From Massilia sp. PDC64 (lineage in GTDB: Bacteria; Pseudomonadota; Gammaproteobacteria; Burkholderiales; Burkholderiaceae_D), in contig NZ_FMZS01000019.1 in NCBI RefSeq assembly GCF_900101265.1, positions 46,025 through 110,024 of the forward strand: DNA of 64,000 nt, given 5' to 3'. The notes under the pieces were generated by a model. It was not told where the DNA came from, did not search any database, and worked only from the letters and a program-made list of their open reading frames with translations. The translations under genes and the position numbers were made by a program. This document shows, one piece after another, positions 18,373 to 27,466 of the stretch. Numbering within the stretch: the first letter of the stretch is position 1; each line of letters opens with the position of its first letter.

Positions 18373-19848
18373 TCAGTGCCGCTGGCGCGCCAGGTCGTCC
18401 TCCACGACCTTCCGGAACACGTCGACGGACCACACGGGATCGTTCACGTAGATCGCCGGCACGTAGCCCTGGCCGTTGGCCCGCGGCCGGTTCACGTACA
18501 TCTTGTTCGGGATGGTGACGACGGCCAGGTCCGACGCGACCTTTTGCCAGCGCACGTCCATGTAGGTGGAGTCGGCGCTGCTGGGCGCACCGATCAGCGT
18601 CGTGTTCGGAAAGCGCGTGAACGCGTCGAGCGCGTCGAGACAGGCGCTGGCGCACTGGCCGGGCACGATCACGTACACGGGCCGGGTGAATGCCGGCGGG
18701 TCCGTCGGCAGGTCGGCATCCTGCGCGCCCGGCGTGCCGTCCTTGTCGACGTACCAGATGTCCCCGCGCGCCAGCGCCGCATGCAGGCCGGTGCTTTTCT
18801 CCTTCGCCCATTCCAGGCTTTCCACCTGGCCTTCCCGCGTGAACTGCTCGACCAGGCCGGCGAAATAGTCCGCATTGCCCTGCGACGCGCGCCACCACAC
18901 CTCGGAGTGCGCGGTCCAGGCGGCGAGGCGCCGCTGCACGCGGTCCTTGCCCCACAACGCCTCGGCGAAGGCGCGACTCCAGACCGACGAGCCGCCCTGG
19001 TTCTGGCGCAGGTCGATGACGACGGCATCCGCGTCGAGGAAGCGCTGGCGCCCGCTCTCGACCTCGCGCACCATCGCGCGGTAGGCGTCGCGCTGCCTGT
19101 CGTCCGGCATGAACGTGGGCATCGCGGCCCAGAACAGGCCCTTGCGCGGCTCGGTCAAGCCGACGTCCAGCGTCTTTCCGTTGTAGCTCTCGGCCAGCCA
19201 CCGGTCCATCCGCTCGCTCTTCGGCTGCCAGGTCAGGTCCAGTTCGACGGTCTTTCCGCCCGCCGTGAAGCGGCAGCGCCGGGGCACGGCCACGAACGGG
19301 TTGCCGTAGTCGATGAAGACCCTGCGCGCCTTGGACCACCAGTGGCCAGGCTCGTTCACGTGACCGTCGAACGCGAACACGTTCTGGCGGATCAGGTCTT
19401 CCATCGGCTTGCCATCGCAGGATTCCGCGCGCGCGCCGGCCGGCGGACCGCCCTCTTCCGCCGCGGCGACGTACAAGCCAGTGCCGCGCCACACGGTGAC
19501 GAATCCGGGCCAGCGCACGACCGGCAGCGTTGCTGCGTCGAGGTCGGCGGCGAGGCCGGCATGCCCGTCGCCGATCGTGACGTTGAAGCGCTGGAGCGCG
19601 GCGCGGTAGCCGGCCGCGCTGTCCACCCGCGCCGCCAGGGCGAGGCCCTGCTGCCGCGCGTTCTCGAGGTTCGCGCGGAAGTGCGGATTGGCCGGGTCGT
19701 GCGCGCCGGGGTGATTGGCGAGCGTGATCCGGACGGCTTCCTCGATGTCCTGGACGGCCGCCTGGCGCCATGCCTCCGGCGTCTGCGGCACGGCCGCATG
19801 CGCGCACGCGCCGCCGGCCAGGACGAGGGCGGCGACCGCGGCCTTCAC
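18373..19848 (-). CDS. S41 family peptidase, exported
   Basis: This 491-residue protein with a signal peptide (KAAVAALVLAGGACAHAA) carries a C-terminal S41 protease domain. VVIDLRQNQGGSS lies near residue 280. The nucleophile region GQCASACLDALDAF is near residue 400, with the serine in CASACLD. No PDZ domain is obvious. Translation begins with GTG at 19848, which overlaps the TGA of the upstream dehydrogenase gene (GTGA, 19845-19848), so the two are coupled. It is the last gene of a three-gene operon. Confidence 0.83.
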   Translation of the reverse strand: MKAAVAALVLAGGACAHAAVPQTPEAWRQAAVQDIEEAVRITLANHPGAHDPANPHFRANLENARQQGLALAARVDSAAGYRAALQRFNVTIGDGHAGLAADLDAATLPVVRWPGFVTVWRGTGLYVAAAEEGGPPAGARAESCDGKPMEDLIRQNVFAFDGHVNEPGHWWSKARRVFIDYGNPFVAVPRRCRFTAGGKTVELDLTWQPKSERMDRWLAESYNGKTLDVGLTEPRKGLFWAAMPTFMPDDRQRDAYRAMVREVESGRQRFLDADAVVIDLRQNQGGSSVWSRAFAEALWGKDRVQRRLAAWTAHSEVWWRASQGNADYFAGLVEQFTREGQVESLEWAKEKSTGLHAALARGDIWYVDKDGTPGAQDADLPTDPPAFTRPVYVIVPGQCASACLDALDAFTRFPNTTLIGAPSSADSTYMDVRWQKVASDLAVVTIPNKMYVNRPRANGQGYVPAIYVNDPVWSVDVFRKVVEDDLARQRH

Positions 19849-21530
19849 GGTTTATCCGCCGGCACGATCCGCCACATGACGCCGCCGCCATCGTCCACGA
19901 CGAGCAGCGCACCGTCGGCCGCCACCGTCACCGCGGCCGGACGGCCCCACACGTCGCGGTCGGACAGCACCATGCCGGTCATGAAGTCCTGGTACTGGCC
20001 CGTCGGTACGCCGTTCTTCATCATCACGCGCACGACCTTGTAGCCCGTGCGGATGCCGCGGTTCCACGAGCCGTGCAGCGCCAGGAAGATGTCGCCGTCG
20101 TACTCTTTCGGGAACGCGTGCTTCGCGCCCGCCGGGGCGTGGTACACGGTCATGCCCAGCGGCGCGGAGTGCGCCTGGATCAGCGTGTCGGGCACGATGA
20201 CCTTGTCCTTCAGGTCCGGCCGGATGCCTTTCAGGCGCGGGTCTTCGTGCGCGCCCAGGTAGTACCACGGCCAGCCGTAGAAGCCGCCGCGTTTCACGCG
20301 CGTGACGTAGTCCGGCGGCAGGTTGTCGCCCAGTTCGTCGCGCTCGTTGACGCTGCAATACAGGTCGCCCGTGTCCGGATGGACGAACATGCCCACGCAG
20401 TTGCGCAGGCCGTTCGCGTAGTTGCGGCGGTTCTTGCCGTCCGGGTCGAACGCGAGCACGGTGGCGCGGTCGGTCTCCACGCCCCACGCGCCGCCCAGGC
20501 CGTGCGCGGATTCCCACTGCGCGAGCGGTTGCGGTGGCTTGGCGCCGGTGCCTTCCGCGACGTTGGTGGCCGAGCCGACCGAGACGAACAGGGTTTTGCC
20601 GTCCTGCGAGAACGCGAGCGTGCGCGTGGTGTGGTTGCCCGCGCCGTCGACCAGCTTGTCGACGATCGTCTCCGGCTTGCCCTTCGCTTTCAGGTCGCCG
20701 GCCGCATACGGGATGCGCACGACGTCGTTGACATTGGCCACGTACAGGTATTTCGGATTCGCCGCCGGCCACAGCGCGAGGCCGTACGGGCGCGAGAGGC
20801 CGCTGGCGAACACGTTGTCGGACGCCACCTTGTCGCCGTTCATGCGCAGGATGCGGATCTCGCCCTTGCCCGTGTCGGCCAGGATGATGTCGCCGTTCGG
20901 CGCGCGCAGCGCATAGCGCGCCTTGCCCGTGTCGGCCAGCACGCTCACCTTGAAGCCTGCCGGTACGGCCGGCAGCGCGCCGTCCGGACGCTTGGCGAGC
21001 TTGGGTCCATTGCCCGCGCTCTCGCTGGCAAACGGTGCGACCAGCTGGTCGACGGTGATGTGGTACACGTCGCCCGGCTTGTCGTCGGTCCACGCGCCGG
21101 TGCGCGCACCCGTCGCGGCCGCGGCTTTCGGCGCGGCGCTTTTTGCGACGGTATTACCGCTCTGCGCGGCGAGATAATCGATCACGGCGGCGCGCGCTTT
21201 CGCGTCCGCGATCCCGATCGGCATCGCGGTCCCCGGCACGTCCTTGGCCGGGTCGCGCAGGAAGACGTCGAGCTCCGCGCGCGTCCACGTCTTGCCGGCG
21301 GCGCCGGCTTTGGACAGCGCATCCGTGTAGTTGTAGCCCGGCGCCGAACCGGCCTTGCGGCCCACGACGTTGAACAGCGGCGGACCCGCGCGCGAGGCCA
21401 TGCCCGCGTCGGCCGTGTGGCAGCTGGCGCAGTTCTGCTCGAAATAGGTCTGGCCGGCGGATGGTGCAGCCGATGCCGTTCCCGCGAGTGCCAGTGCACC
21501 CGCCAGCGCGGCGGCGATCTTGTTATTCAT
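19845..21530 (-). CDS. Cytochrome c - PQQ-type sugar/sorbosone dehydrogenase fusion
   Basis: The 561-residue protein has a signal peptide, then a class I cytochrome c domain with one haem site (CASCH near residue 35) and an axial methionine candidate in the GTAMPIGI segment. A linker of small residues follows. A beta-propeller of the GDH/L-sorbosone dehydrogenase type fills residues about 170-560, with motifs such as LSRPYGLALWP, GLRNCVGMFVHP and HGSWNRGIRTGYKV. Such fusions oxidise sugars or aldoses in the periplasm and pass electrons to their own haem. Genes for PQQ biosynthesis are not in the window. It lies 19 bp after the M14 peptidase gene. Confidence 0.87.
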   Translation of the reverse strand: MNNKIAAALAGALALAGTASAAPSAGQTYFEQNCASCHTADAGMASRAGPPLFNVVGRKAGSAPGYNYTDALSKAGAAGKTWTRAELDVFLRDPAKDVPGTAMPIGIADAKARAAVIDYLAAQSGNTVAKSAAPKAAAATGARTGAWTDDKPGDVYHITVDQLVAPFASESAGNGPKLAKRPDGALPAVPAGFKVSVLADTGKARYALRAPNGDIILADTGKGEIRILRMNGDKVASDNVFASGLSRPYGLALWPAANPKYLYVANVNDVVRIPYAAGDLKAKGKPETIVDKLVDGAGNHTTRTLAFSQDGKTLFVSVGSATNVAEGTGAKPPQPLAQWESAHGLGGAWGVETDRATVLAFDPDGKNRRNYANGLRNCVGMFVHPDTGDLYCSVNERDELGDNLPPDYVTRVKRGGFYGWPWYYLGAHEDPRLKGIRPDLKDKVIVPDTLIQAHSAPLGMTVYHAPAGAKHAFPKEYDGDIFLALHGSWNRGIRTGYKVVRVMMKNGVPTGQYQDFMTGMVLSDRDVWGRPAAVTVAADGALLVVDDGGGVMWRIVPADKP

Positions 21531-21549
21531 TTTTCTCCCCCAAGGTAAA

Positions 21550-23238
21550 TCAGTCGATCATGAAGACCGGATAACGGCGCCACTCCGGCTCGCGCCAGCG
21601 CGCGCAATTTGCGAAGATGAAGTCCAGCACCGCGCCCTGGTCCTTCAGCAGGTCCGGATTGGCGGCCTTCCAGGCGCCGAACTTCGCGGCCAGGTCCGGC
21701 TCGGCGGCCAGCAGGCGCTCGGCTTCGTCCTCGAACACATAGTCCGAATACGCTTCCTTCTTTTCCAGCACGCTGTTGAAGAAGCCCCAGCGGAAGAAGC
21801 TGTCGTGGGCCTGCGGCTCCAGCGTCTCGACGGCGTAGCGGGCCTGGTCCTGGTCCAGCGGGACGAGGTAGTCGCCGGCGCGGATCGTGACGGTCTCGCG
21901 CACGCGCGTGAGCTGCACGTCGTCGTGGAACATGTGGCCCTCGTACGCATGCGGGCGCGTCGTCAGGGCGGCGATGCGGTAGACGGACACCTCCTGCGTG
22001 CGCTCGGCCTCCACGCGCTCCAGCCTGACGCCGTTCCAGCGCAGGCGCTCGATCGCTTCGCGCCACTGCTGCGGCACGACATAGGCCTTCGGTGCCGGCA
22101 CGACGACGTCGGCCGGGAAGCGGTTGTAGTGCGCGATGTCGCGTTCGTACGGCTCGTTGCGGTCGTAGTACAGGCGCTGGTAGTCGCCCAAAACGCTCGC
22201 CTTGTACTTCGCCGCATAGCCCTTGAAGCGGAACGTGGACGGATTCGCCTCGTCCATCGCCCAGTGCACGGGCCATTCGCGGCGCGTGCGGCCGGCCGCG
22301 CGGGCGGCGCGGCGCAAGGCGACGATCCTGTCGCCGTGGGCGACGGTGAAGTCGAGCGCGGTCTCGACGAGCGCGCGCATCGAGTGATAGCGGTCGGCGA
22401 AGGGTTTGAGCATGTGCGTCTCGGGCATGAAGCCGATCGTGTCGTGCAGCGCCGCGTAGCCCGTCGAGAAGCGTGCCGTCTCGAGGAAGTCGGCGATGCC
22501 GTCATCGGGGCTGTCCTTGACCGGGTTCACGTACGGGCACATGGGCCAGCCGCGCTTGTCCATCTCCGCGTACATCGCGGGCAGCATGGTCTCGCGCAGG
22601 AAGCTGCCCAAGTCGCCGCCCAGCTTGTCCGCCTGGGTCGGGATCAGGGTCATCGTGTAGCTGTAGTCGGCGCCGTTGGACGTGTGCGTATCGACCATCA
22701 CGTCCGGATCCCATTCCGTGAACAGCTTGTTGAACGTCTGCGCCGTCAGGGTGTCGCATTTGACGAAGTCGCGGTTCAGGTCGAGGTGGCGGCTGTTGCC
22801 GCGAAAGCCGAACGACTCCGGGCCGTCCTGGTTCACGCGCGACGTATTGGCGCGGTTGAACGCGCCGTCCACGTTGTACAGCGGGACGAACAGGAACACG
22901 GTCCTGCCCAGCGCCGCGAGGCGGTCCGGCTGCTGGCAGAAATCGCGCACGAGCGCCATGCATGCATCGACGCCTTCCGGTTCGCCCGGATGGATGCCGT
23001 TGTTGTTGAAGAAGACGGGACGGCCCGCGGCCTTGATCTGCGCGCGGTCGAACACGCCGTCGGCCGAGATCACGCCGGCGTGGATCGGCACGCCCGCGTC
23101 GGAGGTCCCGACCACGGAAAAGCGCAGCACCTGGGGATATTGGTGTGCGAGGTTCTCGTACCAGGCGATGCAATCGGACCAGGTCGTGGTCTGATTCTGG
23201 TTGCCCTTCTCGAAAGGCGTCTGCAATGCGTTGAGCAT
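21550..23238 (-). CDS. M14 family zinc carboxypeptidase-like protein
   Basis: This 562-residue protein has the M14 zinc-binding HPGE motif (NNGIHPGEPEGVDA, near residue 84) and a later VDTHTSNGADYSY stretch near 184 that supplies the third ligand. No signal peptide is visible, so it may be cytoplasmic or the true N-terminus may lie elsewhere. Large M14 proteins of this kind act on peptides or peptidoglycan fragments; the substrate here is unknown. It is the first gene of an operon with the dehydrogenase and the S41 peptidase. Confidence 0.82.
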   Translation of the reverse strand: MLNALQTPFEKGNQNQTTTWSDCIAWYENLAHQYPQVLRFSVVGTSDAGVPIHAGVISADGVFDRAQIKAAGRPVFFNNNGIHPGEPEGVDACMALVRDFCQQPDRLAALGRTVFLFVPLYNVDGAFNRANTSRVNQDGPESFGFRGNSRHLDLNRDFVKCDTLTAQTFNKLFTEWDPDVMVDTHTSNGADYSYTMTLIPTQADKLGGDLGSFLRETMLPAMYAEMDKRGWPMCPYVNPVKDSPDDGIADFLETARFSTGYAALHDTIGFMPETHMLKPFADRYHSMRALVETALDFTVAHGDRIVALRRAARAAGRTRREWPVHWAMDEANPSTFRFKGYAAKYKASVLGDYQRLYYDRNEPYERDIAHYNRFPADVVVPAPKAYVVPQQWREAIERLRWNGVRLERVEAERTQEVSVYRIAALTTRPHAYEGHMFHDDVQLTRVRETVTIRAGDYLVPLDQDQARYAVETLEPQAHDSFFRWGFFNSVLEKKEAYSDYVFEDEAERLLAAEPDLAAKFGAWKAANPDLLKDQGAVLDFIFANCARWREPEWRRYPVFMID

Positions 23239-23298
23239 GGTGGTGGTTTGCTAGCGAGTGGAAGTCTGAGGTCGCTACTGTACCCCAGAAGACTGCTT

Positions 23299-24882
23299 TC
23301 AGGCAGTCGCCACGTCCGATAGCGGGAGGGTGATGGCGACGAGGGTGCCCTCGCCCGGGCGCGACTGCACGTGGATGCTGCCGCCGAGGGCGAATACGCG
23401 CTCGCGCATGCCGATGATGCCGATGCCTTCCGACGCGACGGCCGGATCGAAGCCTTCGCCGTCGTCCTGCACTTCGATGTGCAGCGCGCCATCCTCGTCC
23501 GACAGCGCGAGGCTCACGCGCGCGAAGCCGGCCTGCGAGTGCTTCATGATGTTCGACAGCGCTTCCTGCACGATGCGGTAGGCGGAGATCGCGAGCTCGT
23601 TGCCGATCCTGGAGAAGTCGCCCTGCGATTCGAATTCGAAGTGCACGCCGGAGCTGCTGCGGTAGTGGCTCACCATCTCCTCGACGGCGCCGTGCAGGCC
23701 GAGCATGTCCAGCACTTCCGGACGCAGGCGGCGCACGAGGCGGCGACCGTTCGCGTACAGGTCCAGCGCGAGCTTCGTGATGGCCTGGGCCTTGGCGCGG
23801 ATCTGGTCGATTTCCTCGCCGGGCGTGACCTTGGCCGCGAGCTGCTGGATCGTCTGCGATTCCAGGCGCACGGCGATCAGCGACGCGTTCAATTCGTCGT
23901 GGATCTCCACTGCGATGGATTTGCGCTCGTCCTCGATGATGCTGTTGACCTTCTGGATCAGCTTGCGCTTGTCGGCGTCGGCGCGCAGCGCCTCGTTGCG
24001 CGACGCGAGCAGGTCGCGCGTGCGCTCGGCCACCTTGTTTTCCAGATCCTGCTTCGACTGGTCCAGCGCCACCGACATCTCGCCGATCGACGCCTGCAAT
24101 TCGCCTACCTCGCCGCCCGTCGTGACAGGCAGCTGCACGCGGTAATTACCGCCGCGGATGCGCCGCAGCACGGAGATCGCCTCGCGCAGCGGCACGGTCA
24201 GGCTGCGCGCGAGGATGTACGCAAGCGCGCCGCTGGCGGCCAGCGCCAGCGCGGCCATCGCCAGCTCGACGCGGAAGCGGTGCAGCTGCTTGGCCAGCAT
24301 GTTCGTGGGCGACATCGTCACGCGCACGAGACCCACGACCTCCGTCGTCAGCGTGGGCGGACGCGTGTCGCTGGCGGCGGAGACGTGCGGCGTGCCGTTG
24401 TCCGAGAACAGGTTGAACCACACGACCTGCTTGCTAATCGAGGCCTCGAACGAACGGTTCTCCGCCTCGATCGGGTGTTCGGACGTGACGGACACGGGGG
24501 TCTGCCCGTTCATGTCGACGACTTCGATACGGTACACGCTGCTGTCCGACTGCACGAGGCCGTTGATGGTCAGGCGCAGGTCCGACAGGTTGCCCGAGAT
24601 GACGTTGTATTCGCTGGTCTCGGCAAGCGCGCGCGAGAGGATGCGGCCGCGTTCCGCCAGTTCCTCGTCGACCTGGGCGCGGTGCGCGTACCAGGAATAC
24701 CAGACGAAGGACGTGAACAGCAGCGTCACGGGCAGCATGGTGATGAAGGCCATGCGCAGGCCGATGCTCCAGCCGCGCCAGAACTGCAACGCGCCGGGGC
24801 GCAGCTTCGCGGGCCGCAAGGTGGCGGAGCGCAGTTTGGCCGCGCGCAGCGAGGCGTCGCGGAGGGTGGCGGGCCGCTTCAT
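23299..24882 (-). CDS. NarX/UhpB-type sensor histidine kinase with N-terminal pentapeptide-like repeats
   Basis: The product has 527 residues. Residues about 5-34 form six five-residue units of the pattern A-x-L-R-x before the first membrane helix (about 43-62). A periplasmic sensor region leads to a second helix (about 205-225), a HAMP domain, a HisKA_3 dimerisation helix with the phospho-accepting histidine in VEIHDELNASL near 326, and a C-terminal HATPase with GEGFDP and GIGIIGMRER. This architecture pairs with NarL-type regulators such as the one two genes upstream. The ATG overlaps the stop of the binding-protein gene (ATGA, 24879-24882). Confidence 0.9.
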   Translation of the reverse strand: MKRPATLRDASLRAAKLRSATLRPAKLRPGALQFWRGWSIGLRMAFITMLPVTLLFTSFVWYSWYAHRAQVDEELAERGRILSRALAETSEYNVISGNLSDLRLTINGLVQSDSSVYRIEVVDMNGQTPVSVTSEHPIEAENRSFEASISKQVVWFNLFSDNGTPHVSAASDTRPPTLTTEVVGLVRVTMSPTNMLAKQLHRFRVELAMAALALAASGALAYILARSLTVPLREAISVLRRIRGGNYRVQLPVTTGGEVGELQASIGEMSVALDQSKQDLENKVAERTRDLLASRNEALRADADKRKLIQKVNSIIEDERKSIAVEIHDELNASLIAVRLESQTIQQLAAKVTPGEEIDQIRAKAQAITKLALDLYANGRRLVRRLRPEVLDMLGLHGAVEEMVSHYRSSSGVHFEFESQGDFSRIGNELAISAYRIVQEALSNIMKHSQAGFARVSLALSDEDGALHIEVQDDGEGFDPAVASEGIGIIGMRERVFALGGSIHVQSRPGEGTLVAITLPLSDVATA

Positions 24883-25787
24883 GGCTGATGCGCCGGCACG
24901 GGCCGGGCGAAGTTGCGCACGTTGTCCGGCACCTCGACGTCGAGCGAGCGCGCGACGCCCTCGTTGACGATGGTGCGGAAATAGCGCGGGAACTGGGGCG
25001 CCGGCAGGTCGCCGCCCGCCACATAGCTGGCCACGATCTCGGCCACCTGGGCGTTGATGTCCTCGACTTCGGAATACGTCGTCGCCAGCGCGCCCGCCTT
25101 CACCATGTCGGCCGAGAAGCCGATCACGCCCTGCTTGTGGCGGTAGGTCGAGAGCAGGATGTTGCGGAAGTGTTCCGGGTTGTAGACGGCGCTGTCGGGC
25201 AGCGCTAGCAGCACGTCGGTCTGGCCGATCTGGCCCAGCAGGCGGTTGATGTCCTCGTCCGGATCCGCCTGCAGTACGTTCACGTGTTCGCCCTCCAGCA
25301 GTGGCTTGAGGAACGAGGTGTCCGGACCGAGGATGGCGGCCACGCGTACGGGGCGGCGGTACAGCAGGGCCACGAGGCGCAGCTGGTCGGCCGGCGCCGG
25401 CTCCGCGTAGACGGCCGTGAACATGGCCGCGCGCGCGGGCGGCAGCGTGCCGAGGATGGAGCGCACGACCTGGCTCGACGTGAACGTGGAGACAACGACG
25501 CAGTCGCACCGGCGCTGCGCCACGTCGCGCAGTGCGGCCGGGCCGACGGTCACGTACAGCATGCGCCGGTGCTGGGCCAGTTCGGTGCGGAACACGGAGA
25601 ATACGGGCACGAGGCGGCGCGTGATGTCGTCCACGATGCGGCGCGTGATGGCGCTGTCGTCCGTCGTGACGATCTGGAAGCGGTAGCCCTGCACGGGTTC
25701 CGGCTTGATGTCGCGGGTGGCGAACGCGTGCGCGGAGGTTGCCAGCGCCAGCGTGGCCAGCAGGCCTGTCTTCACGAACCGGAACAT
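24879..25787 (-). CDS. ABC substrate-binding-like protein (ABC_sub_bind type), probable sensor partner
   Basis: This 302-residue protein has a signal peptide (MFRFVKTGLLATLALATSAHAFA) and the ABC_sub_bind/TrpX-like periplasmic fold. Recognisable parts are RTELAQHRRMLYVTVGP, VLLALPDSAVYNPEHFRNILLST and GFSADMVKAGALATTYSE. It sits between a response regulator and a histidine kinase and no transporter genes are nearby. I infer that it acts as a periplasmic ligand receptor feeding the kinase. It follows the regulator gene by 26 bp and is coupled to the kinase gene by ATGA. Confidence 0.82.
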   Translation of the reverse strand: MFRFVKTGLLATLALATSAHAFATRDIKPEPVQGYRFQIVTTDDSAITRRIVDDITRRLVPVFSVFRTELAQHRRMLYVTVGPAALRDVAQRRCDCVVVSTFTSSQVVRSILGTLPPARAAMFTAVYAEPAPADQLRLVALLYRRPVRVAAILGPDTSFLKPLLEGEHVNVLQADPDEDINRLLGQIGQTDVLLALPDSAVYNPEHFRNILLSTYRHKQGVIGFSADMVKAGALATTYSEVEDINAQVAEIVASYVAGGDLPAPQFPRYFRTIVNEGVARSLDVEVPDNVRNFARPVPAHQP

Positions 25788-25813
25788 GGACGGCGGCACG
25801 GCAACGAAACGGG

Positions 25814-26464
25814 TCAGGGCTCGATCAAGCCATGCTTGACGGCGAGCTTGGTGATGTACGCCTGCCGGTGCACGCCGAGCTTCTCCTTCACGGACTGGCT
25901 GATGTTGCTGATGGTCTTGGTCGACAGGTTGAGGCGCTCGGCGATCTCCATATTGGTCAGGCCCTCGGCCATCAGCTTGAAGATCTCCAGGCTGCGCTCG
26001 TCCAGCTGCGACTGCGGCGAGACGTCGCCGCGCACGGCCAGGCTGGCCAGGCGCTCCGCGATCTGCGGCAGGAAGTACAGCTTGCCGGCATGCGCGTGGC
26101 GCACGGCGTCGGCCAGGTCGGCCGGGTCGCAATCCTTGGTCACGAACGCGTGCGCGCCCAGGCGATAGGTTTCCTTGATCAGGCTGTCCTGGTCGAACTG
26201 GCTGAGGAACACGATCTTGGCCTTGGGGTCGGTCCTGAGGATGTTCTGTGCCGCGTCCATCCCCGTCAGCTCGGTGCCGAAGCGGATGTCGAGCACCGCC
26301 ACGTCCGGCTTGAATTCCGCATACATCGCGGTCGCCTCGCTCGGGCTCTTGGCCTGGCCCACCACTTCCATTCCCTGCGCCGACAACGACATCGCGAACC
26401 CGGTCATCACGATCGGGTGGTCGTCCGCCAGCATCACGCGGATCGGCTTTTGCTCTTTCTGCAC
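25814..26464 (-). CDS. NarL/LuxR-type response regulator
   Basis: This 216-residue regulator has an N-terminal receiver domain (acidic pair in LADDHP, phospho-acceptor Asp59 in AVLDIRFG, conserved lysine in FVTKD) and a C-terminal LuxR helix-turn-helix (residues about 150-205, with LTNMEIAERLNLSTKTISN). It starts at GTG 26464 with GGAGAA upstream. It is first in the operon regulator - binding protein - kinase and is divergent from the TonB-like gene, which may be a target. Confidence 0.92.
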   Translation of the reverse strand: MQKEQKPIRVMLADDHPIVMTGFAMSLSAQGMEVVGQAKSPSEATAMYAEFKPDVAVLDIRFGTELTGMDAAQNILRTDPKAKIVFLSQFDQDSLIKETYRLGAHAFVTKDCDPADLADAVRHAHAGKLYFLPQIAERLASLAVRGDVSPQSQLDERSLEIFKLMAEGLTNMEIAERLNLSTKTISNISQSVKEKLGVHRQAYITKLAVKHGLIEP

Positions 26465-26622
26465 GTTCGATTCTCCAGGCTACTTCTGCTTTCAGGCGAA
26501 AGCACAGAGACGATTATTCCACACAACAGCACCGGGCGCGAGGCAGCTTGCATCCATTTTCCCACATGTCAAGACGGCCTCGACAATCAAATGGAATTAC
26601 ACATTGCTACGAAATCGCTTTA

Positions 26623-26650
26623 CCAATTGCTATGACATAGCATATATTGG
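26623..26650. promoter_or_regulatory. Palindromic operator candidate upstream of the TonB-like gene
   Basis: A 15-base perfect inverted repeat TGCTATGACATAGCA (26628-26642) is extended outward by CCAAT on the left and ATTGG on the right, with a small asymmetric bulge. It sits in an AT-rich 261-bp divergent region between the response regulator and TonB-like genes. The binding protein is unknown; the NarL-type regulator is one candidate. Confidence 0.4.
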
Positions 26651-26725
26651 TTCCGTTCGTTGGATTTACAGCTTCACTCCGTTTTACCTCCGGCAATGCC
26701 GGCAACAACAACAAGGAGGATGGCC

Positions 26726-27391
26726 ATGCAATTCACGAGTCTCCCGGGCGGCAACCGCCCCGATGCGAAAGCCGCGAAATTCGCCGTCATTGCCGCCGTG
26801 CACGTGGCCGTCGGCGCCCTGTTCATCCACAGCATCAACACGAAGACACTCTCCCTGTCCCGACTGCCGGAACAGGTGCTGGTCATGATCGAGCCCGAGC
26901 GCCCGACGCCGCCGCCGCCCGAACCGCCGAAGCCGGCGCAGCAATTGGCGCCGCCGGACGTGTTCGTGCCGAAGACGGAAGTGGACGTCGCCCCGCCGCC
27001 CGTGCCGAACCCCATCCAGGCGACCACGGCTGCGGACCCGTCGCCGTTCCCCGCCATGCCGTCCGGCCCCGTGCCGGAAGCGCCGGCCACACCCGGTACC
27101 AGCCCCGGCCAGATGCGCACGGCGGTATTCGCGGACGCCAACGGCTGCGCCCTGCCCGACTACCCGGCCGCGGCCGCGCGCCGGGGCGACACCGGGACCA
27201 CGACGCTGGCGCTGCTCGTGGGCGCCGACGGCCGCGTGAGTTCCTCGCGCATCGAACAATCGAGCGGGTCGCGCGACCTCGATCGCGCGGCCATCAATGC
27301 CCTGACGCTGTGCAAATTCAAGCCCGCCACGAACAACGGCGTGGCGGAAGCCGGATGGGCGAAGCTGGCCTTCGTCTGGAAGCTCGACTAG
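26726..27391 (+). CDS. TonB family protein (energy transducer-like)
   Basis: This 221-residue protein has one N-terminal membrane anchor (KFAVIAAVHVAVGALFIHSI), a proline-rich periplasmic spacer (PTPPPPEPPKPAQ and onward) and a C-terminal TonB domain (CALPDYPAAAARRGDTGTTTLALLV onward to FVWKLD). It would connect an inner-membrane ExbBD motor to outer-membrane receptors, but no exbB, exbD or receptor gene is next to it. AAGGAGG six bases before the ATG at 26726 decides the start over the ATG at 26720. Confidence 0.88.
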   Translation: MQFTSLPGGNRPDAKAAKFAVIAAVHVAVGALFIHSINTKTLSLSRLPEQVLVMIEPERPTPPPPEPPKPAQQLAPPDVFVPKTEVDVAPPPVPNPIQATTAADPSPFPAMPSGPVPEAPATPGTSPGQMRTAVFADANGCALPDYPAAAARRGDTGTTTLALLVGADGRVSSSRIEQSSGSRDLDRAAINALTLCKFKPATNNGVAEAGWAKLAFVWKLD

Positions 27392-27408
27392 TGTTGTTGT
27401 CCCTCCTG

Positions 27409-27433
27409 GCCCGCCTTCGGGCGGGCTTTTTTT
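27409..27433 (+). terminator. Rho-independent terminator of the TonB-like gene
   Basis: The hairpin GCCCGCCTTCGGGCGGGC is followed directly by a run of T (27427-27433). It lies 18 bases after the stop codon. Confidence 0.92.
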
Positions 27434-27466
27434 GCGCAAGAACATAACAACAAAGGGAGACGCGCG

